From Sipunculus nudus (lineage: Eukaryota; Annelida; Sipuncula; Golfingiida; Sipunculidae): a DNA stretch of 64,000 bases. Position numbers and translations under genes: made by a program. The notes beneath the pieces were generated by a model, which did no database searches, was not told the origin of the DNA, and saw nothing but the letters and a program-made list of their open reading frames with translations. The stretch lies in contig CM049307.1 of the NCBI GenBank assembly GCA_026874595.1, forward strand, positions 98,268,330 through 98,332,329, in the 5' to 3' direction. Positions 46,034-57,839 of the stretch are shown here, one piece after another (position 1 is the first letter of the stretch; the number at the start of each line of letters is the position of its first letter).

Positions 46034-47449
46034 CATCAAATGCCATCATTTTTGGAGTGTTGCCTGTTACTAATAGTAATATTATGTGAAACACTATTAT
46101 TATACTGTATAAACTCACCATATATGAAGGAAAATAATGTACACATGTAACACACCTTTCCTCTAAGTTTAAATATTTGGTAATATCTCTTCAGAAAGAA
46201 GAATTTATCATTGCTGAAAGGAAGGGTAAAATAGGTACCGATTTAAAAGATTTGAATCAGTTAATAGCTCAGATATTCCAAGCATAAACCATAGATCAGG
46301 TTTTTTTAAATTTTTTAATTAGAGCACGGAATTATTGTTTTTTTTTCTGATTTTTTATTATTTCTCTTAAAATCAGCTAAATATGTATGTATTTGAATGT
46401 TATGTATCCAGAACTGAGGGAATTGGTTAAAAAAACATATTTTATAACATTGGTAGTAAATTACAGAAATGTTCCCTAACTGTGATGGATATTTGTGTAT
46501 GTCTTATTGTCACGTTTAATATCGGAAAGCGTTTCGTATGTGGATATTCAAAATTGAATAGGATATGTAGGTAGAATAACTGCATATAATTACTCGTGTT
46601 GTTGTGTGTTTGGTATTATATCTGAATATTGTTTGTCGTTCAATGTAAATTGTTGTTACTGTTCTAATAATTTGTATAAATCTCTTTAAGCGCTGTGTCT
46701 ACTTGTTTTTGGGATCACATATATTTGTTAAAATTACATAAGTGACCAATTCCTCCCTGCATGTGTTTGGGCATTACTTGTGCTAGGATTCTCCCGGAAA
46801 CCCCAACCCCTAAAAGGGCAGAAAGAATGGCAAATAATGCCATCCAACAAACCAAACAAAGAAATAAGTTATAGAAAAAGACGTGAGGAACACATAGGGC
46901 CTACGAGTCATGGGCGATATTTTTTTTATGATAAACAGCATGAGTACGACATCATGATTGCTGGAGTGATGACAATATTATATAATATATATAAAATGTA
47001 GCCCAGTGCCTCGAACTGCTGCTTAAATAATTAAAAAATACCATTATTTTTATTTCAATTGTAAATATAAAAAACCCCGTACCTGGCCAGATTAATGTGT
47101 AAATTCGAAGACACAGTGACGGTGCTGCAAGTTTTACTTTCTAGCTTCAGATGCTTTGTAACATTAAGCACTCACAACAGCCTATTCACATTATGCCCTG
47201 TGTACAGAAATCATAGTCGCGATCTTTAAAACTGGACGAAGAATTCATAAAGACCGCAAATATGTCTAAAGCTAGCTTTTCTACGTCAGTGATTGTGGTT
47301 TCCTTGTCCCATGCAGGCCTGGAATACCATAAAGTTGATGACCTTCGTAAATTTAAGGTTCAGTGACAAAATTTTATTCGAAAACGGACAAGTAAAAATG
47401 ACACGTGTTATTTCTACTATTCTTGACGGAAGAAGACTAAACGTTGCTC
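46034..47449. other. Unique AT-rich DNA, no gene seen
   Basis: A 73-codon plus frame (46780-47001) lacks ATG and is unrecognised. No repeat. Confidence 0.45.
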
Positions 47450-47632
47450 GGGGGGGGGGGGGGGGGGGGGAGGGACAGACAGACAAACAGACAGAAAGAG
47501 AGAAAGACAGAAAAAAAGAGAGACAAAGATAGACATACGGACACATATAGACAGATTCACAGAGGCAGATAGACCGTCACGAAAAGACAGACAAATAGAG
47601 AGAGATACAGGCACATAGACCTACAGACTGAG
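47450..47632. repeat. Poly(G)21 followed by degenerate (GACA)n
   Basis: G21 at 47450-47470, then AGGGACAGACAGACAAACAG-type tetranucleotide sequence that decays to about 47630. The long minus-strand frames over it are S/V/C-rich artefacts. Confidence 0.93.
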
Positions 47633-47712
47633 CAGGAGATGTGTAGTTAATACGACCACATGTATTAGTCAATTACTAATAGGTTTTCAATGATAACTCC
47701 ACACATACCTCT

Positions 47713-47842
47713 TACCGCCAACCAATATGTACGACCTCATGGTCAAGCCACAAACCCCTCCTACCGCCTACCATTATCCATGACCTCATGGACAAGCCAC
47801 CCCCCCCCCCCTACCAATATTTTCGACCTCATTGCAACGACT
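47713..47842. repeat. ~49-bp degenerate tandem repeat
   Basis: Two and a half units around ACCGCCTACCATTATCCATG then ACCTCATGGACAAGCCAC. The second unit contains a C12 run (47800-47811). Unrelated in sequence to the 49-bp array at 57.8 kb. Confidence 0.75.
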
Positions 47843-48634
47843 ATTGATTGATGATCACTTTACATAAAGTCCTTTATGGGCGAGCGGTCCTTCGACCACA
47901 TCAGACCACTCGCAAGTACTTGGGAGGAGCTCCAAATGCACCTATACGAATATACTGCGAGCAAACCTTGGAGCTGAATTGCTTGCGAATCTCAGAATAT
48001 AGGCGATAAGAACACTTATGCACTGACACAGTTTTCAATTGTAATTCAGTTTTATTTACACATATAAGAAGCCTTTATATTCAAGGAAATATGTTCTAAC
48101 ATGTTTTTTCCCCGATTTTTTCCCAAAGCAGATGAAGTTTAAAACAATCTTGTAAAAGCCTACGAAATATGAACCTCGTCATTTGATATTTTTCCACTTT
48201 GCCTTGGTCAGTTTTTATGCAGATCATTTATTTTTTAACCGATCACAAAAATACAACACCCTCGACTATTCTTCCTCCTGTCGTACCACTTCATAAGAGT
48301 ACCATAACAGTAATGTCTGGCAGACCACAGCCGATGAGTCGTTTTAATGCGAACAGAGCGCAGTCTCCTGCCGAGCGGACTCGAGCACTATTGTCTGCTT
48401 GGGACAACCTACGATTTCTCATTTACGACCTTTCTACCACTTCGGACGATTATTAGGTGTAAAACCTTTATAACCTGTCAAAAACCGAATTGTGTGACTG
48501 GGCCCTATGCCAAATAAACTTTGCATTCACTCATTTATATGCATAAATAAAGATTTCTTCACATATATTTTAGACAGCAAGATCTATATAATTAATACGG
48601 AGTTTGGTGTTTTTCAAGACCACGGGTTACCAGC
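47843..48634. other. Unique DNA, no gene seen
   Basis: An 85-codon plus frame (48199-48456) is unrecognised. No repeat visible. Confidence 0.45.
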
Positions 48635-48860
48635 TTCCGTTCTGATTTGATTCTCCAAATTCGGCAGATGTATCGGTGGTGTGCTCTTCTAGGACAAGTT
48701 TGTTTTATTTTGCGGGATCATGCCCTATTAAGCTGAATAATTTATAATTTTAATATTACCCCATTAGGTGCCCCTATTACTGTTGTACTGCAAGGTCCCC
48801 CACGCCTGTGACGCTTTTTAAGGAGGCGCCTCGGGGATTTTCACTGGCCTGTTAAGACCG
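48635..48860 (+). mobile_element. Dispersed repeat family D1, partial copy
   Basis: Matches the first 220 bp of D1 copy 1 (5700-5920): CTCTTCTAGGACA, GTTTGTTT, TAATATT.CCCCATTAGGTG, CCC.TATT, CAAGGTCC and GACGCTTTTT.GGAGG. It then diverges. Confidence 0.6.
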
Positions 48861-49094
48861 TAGCCAGCGCGTATGTCCTGCCCAAAAGACATTTCCGTGC
48901 AGTACGCGGTCACACGGGTCCACTATAATCCCCATTGAACCCTTATATCCATTGTAACGCCTCTATAGGAATTCTCTCTCTCAAAGGAAGTAAAGGTTTT
49001 TAATCCAAAGAACACATGACTCCGCTTTCAATGAGAGGGCTTTTCAGTTTGTTCAACAATGGACACTGAGACCAGTGAAGTGACAACCGTTTGA
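48861..49094. other. Short unique spacer
   Basis: No feature seen. Confidence 0.4.
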
Positions 49095-49339
49095 CAATTT
49101 TTATAGTCGCCAGCCTAGTATAGTCGCCAGCCTAGGTCTGGCGACTATAGGCTAATCGTCGTGTCTGTTTGTTGCTTGCCGGAAATCTTCGATTTTCGCA
49201 AGCTGGTTGGTCAGTCGCGGATGTCTGTCTGTTTGTCTGTCATCTCTCTACAGGTCTCAATTTTGCACCAATCACTTTCAAACTTACACACTTTATAGAT
49301 AATCTAAAATGCAAGAAGCCTATTGTTTTTGGTCAATAT

Positions 49340-49364
49340 AGGTCAAAGGTCAAGGTCAAGGTCA
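49340..49364 (+). promoter_or_regulatory. Tandem AGGTCA half-sites
   Basis: AGGTCAAAGGTCA is a perfect DR1 (HNF4/RXR-type) element, and two TCAAGGTCA (SF-1/ERR-type) half-sites follow, giving four AGGTCA cores in 25 bp. The equivalent segment of the copies at 35.0 kb (GGTCAGAGGACAAGGTCA) and 53.25 kb (GGTCCAAGGGCAAGGTCA) keeps the spacing but not all cores. Binding is inferred. Confidence 0.4.
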
Positions 49365-49632
49365 TCAAAAGTTCCTAAAGTGCTCTTTTCTTCATATCTC
49401 CATTACCATTTGTCATAGCCACTTCAGACATGGCTCATTTTAATCGGCATTCCAAGGCCTTTCTTTTGACATGTAGCTCACTTAAATTTGCCGTTACCAT
49501 GGTTACATTTTCTTGGGGAGGAATCATGGGATTTCGAGATATTTTTCAAATTTGCAGCAATCGTACTGATTCTGAGATATTTTATGTAACACAAGAATAT
49601 CTCGAAATTGTTTTTCCAGATTTTGGAAATGG

Positions 49633-49644
49633 CCGCCAGGGGGC
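49633..49644 (+). promoter_or_regulatory. CTCF-like core in family A
   Basis: CCGCCAGGGGGC followed by GTTGC; 11 of 12 matches to CCASYAGRKGGC. Confidence 0.4.
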
Positions 49645-50209
49645 GTTGCAGATGAAAAAACATGAAAATTTGTTTTGGTGCTATACCTCCAGAACTATTA
49701 AACATTGGGCCATTTCCATCGCAGCACCTTCAACTGGGGTCCATGGGCTTATTTTGGCGCATAGGAGCCAAAGTGCGCTATTGCCAGATTTCTCTATTTT
49801 TGGGGTAAAACTTTTGAATTTTGAAAATATGCAGTTTTCAGCTTCTAACTCTGTCAGTTTTTATGCTGGAGAGGTCAATTTTTTAGCATCTTGTAGCCCT
49901 TGGTGAGTTCTCGGTGATCCAATCAAAAATCTTGCAAAATCTCGCACCGTTTCTCGTCAAACGAGAGTCTTCGAGATTTCATTAAATATGACCTACAGGT
50001 TGCATTTTTTTAACAATGGCTTTGAAATTGATATATTTTGTGTTATTTATAAATATCTCGAAATCAGTTTTTCATTAAAGTCACAACTTTATTGCTTGCC
50101 GGAAATCTTCGATTTTCGCAAGCATGTTCGTGACCCGCGTATGTTTGTTCCTTCATCTTATCTTTTACACGAATATCTCAAAAGTTCTTTTTCATTTTCC
50201 CGGATATGG

Positions 50210-50221
50210 CTGCTAGGGGGC
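50210..50221 (+). promoter_or_regulatory. CTCF-like core in family A
   Basis: CTGCTAGGGGGC followed by GCTGC; 10 of 12 matches, with the favoured GCTG tail. Confidence 0.35.
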
Positions 50222-50540
50222 GCTGCACTAGACCCATCCAAACAAATCAGTTTTTGCACATATTTCCGTAAGAGTAAACCTATATTACACATACTGTAGC
50301 TTATTTTCTTTCTGTTGGCCTTCTGCAAAACATGGTAACGTCATCTGGTGTCCATCTTGTGTTACTTTGTCAGTATGTCCGTCTGTTTGTCAATTATCTT
50401 CAAATTCGCCTACTTGCTGGTTCTAGCATCTCACATATAGCAATCAACAAGCCAGATATTGGGAGGAATCCTTTTGAAACGATTACATCTCATGCCATTC
50501 ACTAATATCATAAAAAGCATTCATCATCTTCAGGATATGT

Positions 50541-50552
50541 CCACTAGATGGT
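50541..50552 (+). promoter_or_regulatory. CTCF-like core in family A
   Basis: CCACTAGATGGT followed by GCTGT; 11 of 12 matches. Confidence 0.35.
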
Positions 50553-51484
50553 GCTGTGGTCGAACATCCCCAATATATCATTATTTGGCCATATCTCCAA
50601 AACTAGAAACCTCAATTACATAAACTATTGCTTATTTTCTTCCTCTGAGTCTTCCCCATAACCTGGTTAAGTCATCTTGTCTTCATCTAGTGTCCCTTTG
50701 TCACTATGTCTGTTTGTTTGTCAGTTGTCCTCAAATTCGCCTGCTTGTTGGTTCTTCCGTCTCACTAATAGAATTCTACAGGACCCAGTTTTGAAATAAT
50801 CTTTTTTTTAAACTATTAAATCTTATGTCTTACAGTTATATCTCGAAACAGATTATTAGCGAACCAGTGAGCTTATGCTATGGTGCAGCATCGTCCGTCG
50901 TCTGTAGGTTAACCATAGCTATCTCAAAAACGTCAGGAACAAGCATCACCAATTTTTTTTGTAAATAAACAGTCATCTGAAAAGCTCTATCGGATTTTGT
51001 TTATTTTTTGGCTATCTGCATTTACTGAGATTTTAAAGGGAAAAAGCTAAAAAAAGCCTTAAAAATCTTCTTCTGCGAAACTGTCCAGCCAAATTGTCCA
51101 ATATTGCTAAGAAATGATCTCTGGAACAATCTATCTCAAGTTTGTTCGAATGGTTTCAGTTTGGAGATTGAACACGAGGTGGAACTTAGTCATCTGTCCA
51201 AAAAAGCAAACTAACATTAAAATCTCAGAAACGGCTAGAGCTGTCATTACCAGACTAGAGTTAGAGAGCTCTAGTTTTTTGCATTGTCTAGCATTTTATA
51301 CGCTCTGTGCTAAATTAATGCAAGTCTCGCAAAATCTTGTGCCATTTGTCGTCACATGAGACTTTTCGAGATTTCATGAAATACCATTTAGAGGTTGCAG
51401 TTTTACAGCTGAGGTTCTGAAAGTGACATATTTTCTGTTGTTCTGCATTATCTCGAACATGTTTTTTTCATTTTTCGGAAATAG

Positions 51485-51496
51485 CCACCAGGGGGC
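51485..51496 (+). promoter_or_regulatory. CTCF-like core in family A
   Basis: CCACCAGGGGGC followed by GTGGC; 12 of 12 matches to CCASYAGRKGGC, the best in the window. Confidence 0.45.
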
Positions 51497-52555
51497 GTGG
51501 CACTGGAAACACTACAACTTATCATTTTTCCGCAATATCTTAAAAACTATTAAGCAAATAAAAATTTTTTTGGTCGCATCTAAAACTAGGATCAATGCCT
51601 TATTCCTTCCTACATATAGCCTTGTGGTGCCGTTACCATGGTTACCAAATTTTGGGGTTAAACTTGACGATCTGAAAATATGTAGTTTTTGGCTTCTATC
51701 TCGGTTAATATTTATGTTTTAAGGGTCTAGTTTTTTTCATAAGGCTGCTTTCTCTTGGTTCTAAGCTATTCAATTGCAAGTCTCGTCAAATCTCGCTCGG
51801 TTTATTGCCAAACGAGAAATTACGAGATTTCACAGAAATGCTTATAACTTGATCACGTTAAAGCTAAATTGGAGCAGTTTTCAGCATTTGGTAGCATTTC
51901 AGAAGCTGGACATGATTACACTGCAAATCTCGTATCATCTCCCGCCAAACGAGAATATTTTAGATTTTAAACAAATGTCTTTTTCTCGGTCATTTTCATG
52001 CTAGATATTTTATTTTTCTATTGTTCAAGAATCATTTGACTAGTTTTAAGTGACACAAGTGAATATCTCGTCCTATCTCGCACTATTTATCGTCAAACAA
52101 GAACATGGAACCATTCAAAGAAATGCCTATAATGCTGTCATTTTTTACACTACAGACATATAGTTTTTAGCATATGACAGCGTCTGACACTCTCAGCTAA
52201 ATTATGTGATTATATTGGAATTCTCGTTAAATCTCGCCTCGCTTTTTATCAAATGATGAAGATACACCCAATTGCCGTGGGCACAAGTGGCTTCAGGGTT
52301 GACCGGTAAGTGCTGGCAAGGCCATTACAGTTGCAAGTTGGCGTGCGCAGTCGTCCATGAATTTCACAAAGCAGCATTGAAAAGAGGACAAAAGCCGCTA
52401 AATTTGAATTGAACACACCTGTTATTTTCATTGTGCCCCCTTGTGGTGCCACTTGTGTTGCCAGTAACCACTGGCAAATCTTTCAAACCAGGGACGGATC
52501 CCCGATTTTGAAGTTGGGTGTGTCAAAATATGGGCGGATCCCTGGTTTAGCAATT

Positions 52556-52571
52556 GGGGGGGGGGGGGGGG
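52556..52571. repeat. Poly(G) run of 16
   Basis: Lies in a short segment (52490-52580) with two GGGACGGATCCC-like or GGGCGGATCCC-like phrases that looks like a separate small insertion within the family A cluster. Confidence 0.95.
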
Positions 52572-52657
52572 CAGGGGATTTAATTTTAATTATACATCAA
52601 ATATTTATAATAAAAAATATAATATTTCGAAACTAATTTTTTTCTTTTAGAAAATAG

Positions 52658-52669
52658 CCGCCAGATGGT
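52658..52669 (+). promoter_or_regulatory. CTCF-like core in family A
   Basis: CCGCCAGATGGT followed by GCTGC; 10 of 12 matches. Confidence 0.33.
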
Positions 52670-53310
52670 GCTGCAGCAATCATTATTGTGCCATATCTCC
52701 AAAACTATACACACTGTCACAACATTGATTGCAGAATCTGATACTAGATTTAATGCGTTTTCCTCCTAGGGACTCTGTCATATTCTTCCATTACCATGGG
52801 TACCTAATATACGTTCAATTATATTCTTCTTTTTCTTAAAATTCAAAATATGCAGTTTTATTCTAATAGACGGTTTTCTATTCTCCATGACAGGAGTACA
52901 TGGCCTTCACATGGCGTTTTTTCCCGTATGTCCGTCTGTTTGTCTGTCTACTCATCTGCGACTTTTGAAAATCAGCATAACCACACGAAATTGTGCTTCT
53001 GTTTCCGCCATAATTGGGGTAATTCATTTTTTCCAAACGTAACCTGACTGTCTGCTGTATGTTGTATCCTAGTTTGACTTTCTTATTTCCGCTTCCGGCA
53101 AGCGTTCGACCTCTGGTCGTCTAGTTTGTTTGTTTGTTTGTTTGTCTGTTTGTCCGCACGCTACAGGTCGCAATTTTGCAGCAATTGATCTGAAACTTAT
53201 AGGTCAAGTGTAAAATCGGTATCCCTCGGAGCCTATTGTTTTTGGCCTTGATCGGTCCAAGGGCAAGGTCACGGTTCTTGGCAAACACTGGCGACTATGT
53301 CATGATTACA

Positions 53311-53429
53311 TCTTGCACTTGTTTTTATGGGTTACAGGTATGTTGATTTTTATACATTCAGAAGTATTTTTCCATGATAACCAGGCTTTTAATAGTTCGG
53401 CCGATTTATGGGTTGTTTAAAAGTATTTT
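53311..53429. other. Junction between family A and D1
   Basis: About 120 bp of unassigned sequence. Confidence 0.4.
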
Positions 53430-54540
53430 TTTTTTCAAAAGGAAGCCCGGGGGAATTTCACACACTTCTAAGGGTCCTCAATCGCTTTGGGCCTTTGAAA
53501 ACCCCGCCGATTTTGCAGAATCTACTAATCAGTCGCTCGTTCATACGTGCACGTTTCATGTAAAACATTGTCATGGTTCAGAAACACCAGGCGAGTGGCA
53601 GAACAACTGCATACGAATTGCATACTCGGGGACAAGGGAATAGCCCCTTATGATTATTCATTTGTGGAACTGTGATTATGGCACTTAGGTAAAAATATAT
53701 CTTGATGATTCCGATTACCTCCAAAAATGTCATGGATTGTGATTGCAGTTTTACTCTACCCCTCTACAAATTTTCAGCAAAATCTATATATTTCATTGTG
53801 CGTTAATTTGCTGACAGACAATGCAACGAACCAAGGCTGAAGTGGTTTCTTTGCTAAATCAATCTGCTTTCTTTTTTTCAGGGAGAGTTGTCAATTTTGC
53901 ATCAGACCTGCTTATTCCATGACAATTTACAGTACTTAAACAAAAAAATTAATACTGTTGGAATATATTTTTCTGGGCCTATCTTTTTTTTTACATTGGC
54001 AGCTATACGTTTCGCGTACAAGAGTTTTCAACGACATATGCATGTGTATATAAATAACGCATGTGTCTGTTAACATGCCTTAGACTATACCCTCAGCTGA
54101 CTACACTGAATAAACAACTTGTTTCACAATGTCGCCTGAGCTTCATATATTCTTCAAGAATGCTTCTTTAAACAATCGTTTACAATATTTCCCAAGCAAT
54201 AAAGCTGACTGCCTATGTTGTTTATTGGAAAAAGAACTTCTCACATAAAAAAAAATTGTACACCCGGTATATGCCTCACTTCTCTTTCCAAAATTTATTT
54301 ATTTATGTGACATTTCTGGAATAGAATAATTTTTGTTTCTATGTTGATATTTAGGGGAGGGTGTTCCTGGAGAATTCTAAAAGAGGTAATCGTTATATCA
54401 TTTAAGTGAAACGCATGACAAAAGTTCCCGCAAAAGCCTACAAAAAACTACAAAAATATGCATCAGATAGAGTCGTGGATTTTCCAAGGGTGCAGCTAGC
54501 CTTATATATTCCTCGGTGTACGTTGAGTATATAATTTAAT
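53430..54540 (+). mobile_element. Dispersed repeat family D1, copy 2
   Basis: Same landmarks in the same order as 5695-7262, from AACCCCGCC..AGAATCT and AATCAGTCGCTCGTTCAT through CCCTCTACAAATTTTCAGCA and ACGCATGTGTCTGTTAACAT to TATATGCCTCACTTCTCTT and TTCTGGAATAGAATAATTTT. Shorter than copy 1 because it lacks the first part, the TA tract and the 81-bp duplication. Frames open in one copy are closed in the other. Confidence 0.75.
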
Positions 54541-55534
54541 AATTATTTTTGGCCATGATTTCGGACAGCTGTTAAAAGAAGTAAACATGAGATGTCCTCT
54601 GATTTAGCTAATTGGAACAGCTCCAAAATTAGTGCTCAGTGCCCTGGATTGTTTACTGCTTCTGCCAAAGAACTACCTTTATTGCACTAAGAGCAATGAA
54701 GTGTTGTCATGGCGAAGTGAAAGCAAGCCCCCGCTCCCTGACACGATACCAGCGCTGAGTCACAGCTAAGATAACATCGCAGTTACTTTTCTTTTGGTGC
54801 AGTGATCCTTCAAATTCATGATATATTAATATGTACAAATTTATTTGTGCCTCTTTTTATAATATATTTTTGAAATACTTATTATGTATTTCCATATTTC
54901 CTCTGCTTTACACTAATTAGTGAGATATATCCTCGATAAAAGTCAGACTTAAAATACTACAAAGAAAACTTTAGAAAATTCATTGTCCGAAAAAATCTTC
55001 ATCTTACATACTTCTAATTAAATAACGTTGATATATATGAGAACTCAAGTGATAAATAAAAGTGATATTTACAAACCCCTTATATCATTACAAAATAATA
55101 TTAATACTCATGATCCAAGATTCATGATGAGTCCTTTTGTGAAATCAATTTATATTAATATAACCTTTTTTTGTGACACCCGTTTTTTTTTTTTGCCTGT
55201 AGCCATGATCACTTCGCACCTTACCCAAAATTTTGTAGCCAAAGACAAAGACAATGTTTAATGGCGAGTTTTGTAACATTGTTCAAATTTAAATTCCATG
55301 GATTCACCACATGCTTCCGATTACATTGAAGATTGTCAGTCTAGTCTTCTTTAAGCCTCCTAACTCAGTAACAATTTATTAAAATATTAAATATGACTAT
55401 CTTTTTTCGCTAATTCTTATATAGACTCATATTTTTTATTAAGGAGCTACAACTTTCCGGGTCAATTTAACTTTTTGGCCTAGTCTACTTTTGGTCTTAC
55501 TTTCCACGTATAAATAATGCAAAATATATACCTA
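54541..55534. other. Unique AT-rich DNA
   Basis: A 77-codon plus frame (55028-55261) is unrecognised. Nothing else seen before the satellite block. Confidence 0.45.
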
Positions 55535-57640
55535 ACATTCAGTGTACCTGTTAACATAATTGCCTTTTAAGATAGAGGATCTGTTAACACGGCCTGTTAG
55601 AACAGTTGGCATGTTAAACATAGAGGGTCTGTTAATATAGAGGGTCTGCTAAAATAGTCGATTTATAAACATAGTCGACCTGTTAACATAGTGGGTTTGT
55701 TAACATAATTGGTCTGATAATGAAGTAGGTCCGTAACATAGTGGGTCTGTTAACATTGAGCGTCTGATAACATGGTGGGTTTGATAACATATTGAGCCTG
55801 TTACCATAGGGGGCCTGTAAAATAGTGTGTCTGTTACCATAGTGGGTATATTACAATAGTGGGTCGGTAAACATTGCAAGTCTGTTATTATGGTGGACCT
55901 GCTGAAATGGTGGGCCAGTTAACATTGTTTGTCTGTTAACATAGTGGGTCTATTTGCAAAGTATGTCTGTTACCATAATGGGTCTGTTAACATAGTGGAT
56001 CTGTTATCACATTGGAAATGTTACCATAGTGCTTCTGTTAACACAGCGGGCCTTTTAACATAGTGAGATTGTCAACATAGTGGGTCTGTTACCATCACGG
56101 GCCTATTACGATAGTGCGTCTGTTACCATACTGGGCCTTTTACGAGAGTGCGTCTGTTACCATATTGGCCTGTAAACATTACAGTTCTATTAACATAGTG
56201 GGCCTGTTGCATGGGACTATACTATAGTGTGTCAGTTATCATAGTGGGCCTGTTACGTTAGTGGATATGTCAACATAGTGGTTCTGTTAACATAGCGGGC
56301 CTGTTATCACGGTGGGCCCGTTTCCATGTCTGGCCTGTTAACATAGTGGGTCTATTTGCAAAGTATGTCTGTTACCATAATGGGCCTGTTAACATAGTGG
56401 ATCTGTTATCACATTGGACATGTTACCATAGTGGTTCTGTTAACACAGCAGGCCTTTTAACATAGTAAGATTGTCAACATAGTGGGTCTGTTACCATCAC
56501 GGGCCTATTACGATAGTGCGTCTGTTACCATATTGGCCTGTAAACATTACAGTTCTATTAACATAGTGGGCCTGTTACATAGTGGGACTATACTATAGTG
56601 TGTCAGTTATCATAGTGGGCCTGTTCAGATAGTTGATATGTCAACAAAGTGGTTCTGTTAACATAGCGGGTCTGTTAACATGCTGACCTGTTGACATACT
56701 GGGCCTTTTAGCAAAGTAGGAATGTTACAATAGTTGGCCTGTCACCATAGTGGGCCTGTTACCATACTTGGCCTGATAACATAGTGGGCCTGTTAGCAAA
56801 GTAGGAATGTTCCAGTAGTTGGCCTGTCACCATAGTGGGTCTGTTAACAAAGTGGGTCATTTTACATAGTCCGTGTCTGTTAATATAGTGGGCCTGTTAC
56901 CATAGTTGGCCTATTACCATAATGCGTCGATATTACCATAGTTAACATAGTGGGCCTGTAAAGACAGTGGATATGTAAACATAGTTGGTTTGTTAACATT
57001 ATGGTTTTGTTAACATGGTGTGCCTGTTACCATAGTAGGTCTATACCATAGTGCGCCTGTTGACATCGTGGGCCAGTTATCATAGTGGGCCCCTTAACCT
57101 AGCGGGTATGCCAACATAGTGGGCCTATTACAATAGCGTATCAGTTACCATAGTGGGCATGTTACCATTGCTGGTCTGTTAACATAGTGGAATAAACATA
57201 GTGAGTCTTTTAACTTATTGGCCCTATTTACATAGTGGGTCTGTTAACAAAGTGGGGCTGTTAACATAGTGTGTCTGTTACCGTAGTGGGTATATTACAA
57301 TTGTGAGTCGGTAAACATTGCAGGCCTGTTAACATAGTTGGCATGTTAACATGGTGGATCTTTTAACATAGCGGGTCTGTTAACATAGTGGGCCCGTTTC
57401 CTTAGTGGGCCTGTTGCAATTGTTGGCATGTTAACATGGTGGGTCTTTTAACATAGCGGGTCTGTAAACATAGTGAGTCTGTTAACTTAGTGGACCTTTT
57501 ATCATAGTGAGTCTGTTCACATAGAGGGTCTGTTAAAATAGCGGACCTGTAATCATAGTTTGCCTGTTATCATAGTCGGTCTGTAAGCATAGTCGGCCTG
57601 TTAACAAGATGGGCCTGATAACATAGTCGGCCTGTTAAGC
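55535..57640. repeat. 17-bp minisatellite, about 120 units
   Basis: Diverged units of CTGTTAACATAGTGGGC (16-18 bp), with frequent GTTACCATAGTGGG variants. A block of about 340-375 bp starting near 55935 is duplicated 402 bp later (marker TATTTGCAAAGTATGTCTG at 55951 and 56353), the second copy lacking about 34 bp. High divergence elsewhere suggests an old array with one more recent segmental copy. Confidence 0.95.
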
Positions 57641-57839
57641 GAGCCAATTATTCTCGATCCCTGTGATATAAATCGTAATTTTATCTCTTTCCGTCCAAAA
57701 TTTATGAGGGCATATTTCTCCATATTTCATGATACTAAGTTTTTATGTCTCATGTATGAATTTCTTGACGGATATTACACACAATTGGAGAAAGGTTGAG
57801 CTATGAAGAATCATGAGTTATGATGTGTTTTTTTTTCTG
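57641..57839. other. Unique spacer between satellites
   Basis: About 200 bp of non-repetitive sequence. No feature seen. Confidence 0.6.

Larger units (their letters stand above)
49095..53310 (+). mobile_element. Dispersed family A cluster
   Basis: About 4.2 kb built from repeated, diverged modules. Module starts with TTGCTTGCCGGAAATCTTCG occur at 49172 and 50092, with a related CTTCCGGCAAGCG at 53093. GTCTGTTTGTC-type phrases follow at 49222, 50382, 50708, 52931 and 53134. A second module phrase, CAAATTCGCCT(A/G)CTTG(C/T)TGGTTCT, is at about 50401 and 50732. ATATCTCGAAAT, CTCF-like cores, CATATCTCCAAAACTA and CTTATTTTCTTCCTCTG recur through the block. CTCGTCAAATCTCGC-type phrases recur in 49920-52250. 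The 158-codon frame at 49430-49906 is part of the repeat and I do not regard it as a gene. A minus-strand copy of the same family is at 34.5 kb. Class is unknown; the GACCTCTGGTCGTCTAG at 53109 is a hairpin followed by CTAG, faintly Helitron-like. Confidence 0.7.

Noticed and set aside
49430-49906. 158-codon ATG frame in family A
   Set aside because: Composed of the dispersed repeat; homologous modules at 50.2, 51.5 and 34.7 kb do not keep the frame open.
53109-53125. Helitron 3' end (hairpin then CTAG)
   Set aside because: One hairpin with CTAG is too little; no matching TC start or AT target junction could be shown, so it is kept only as a hint.
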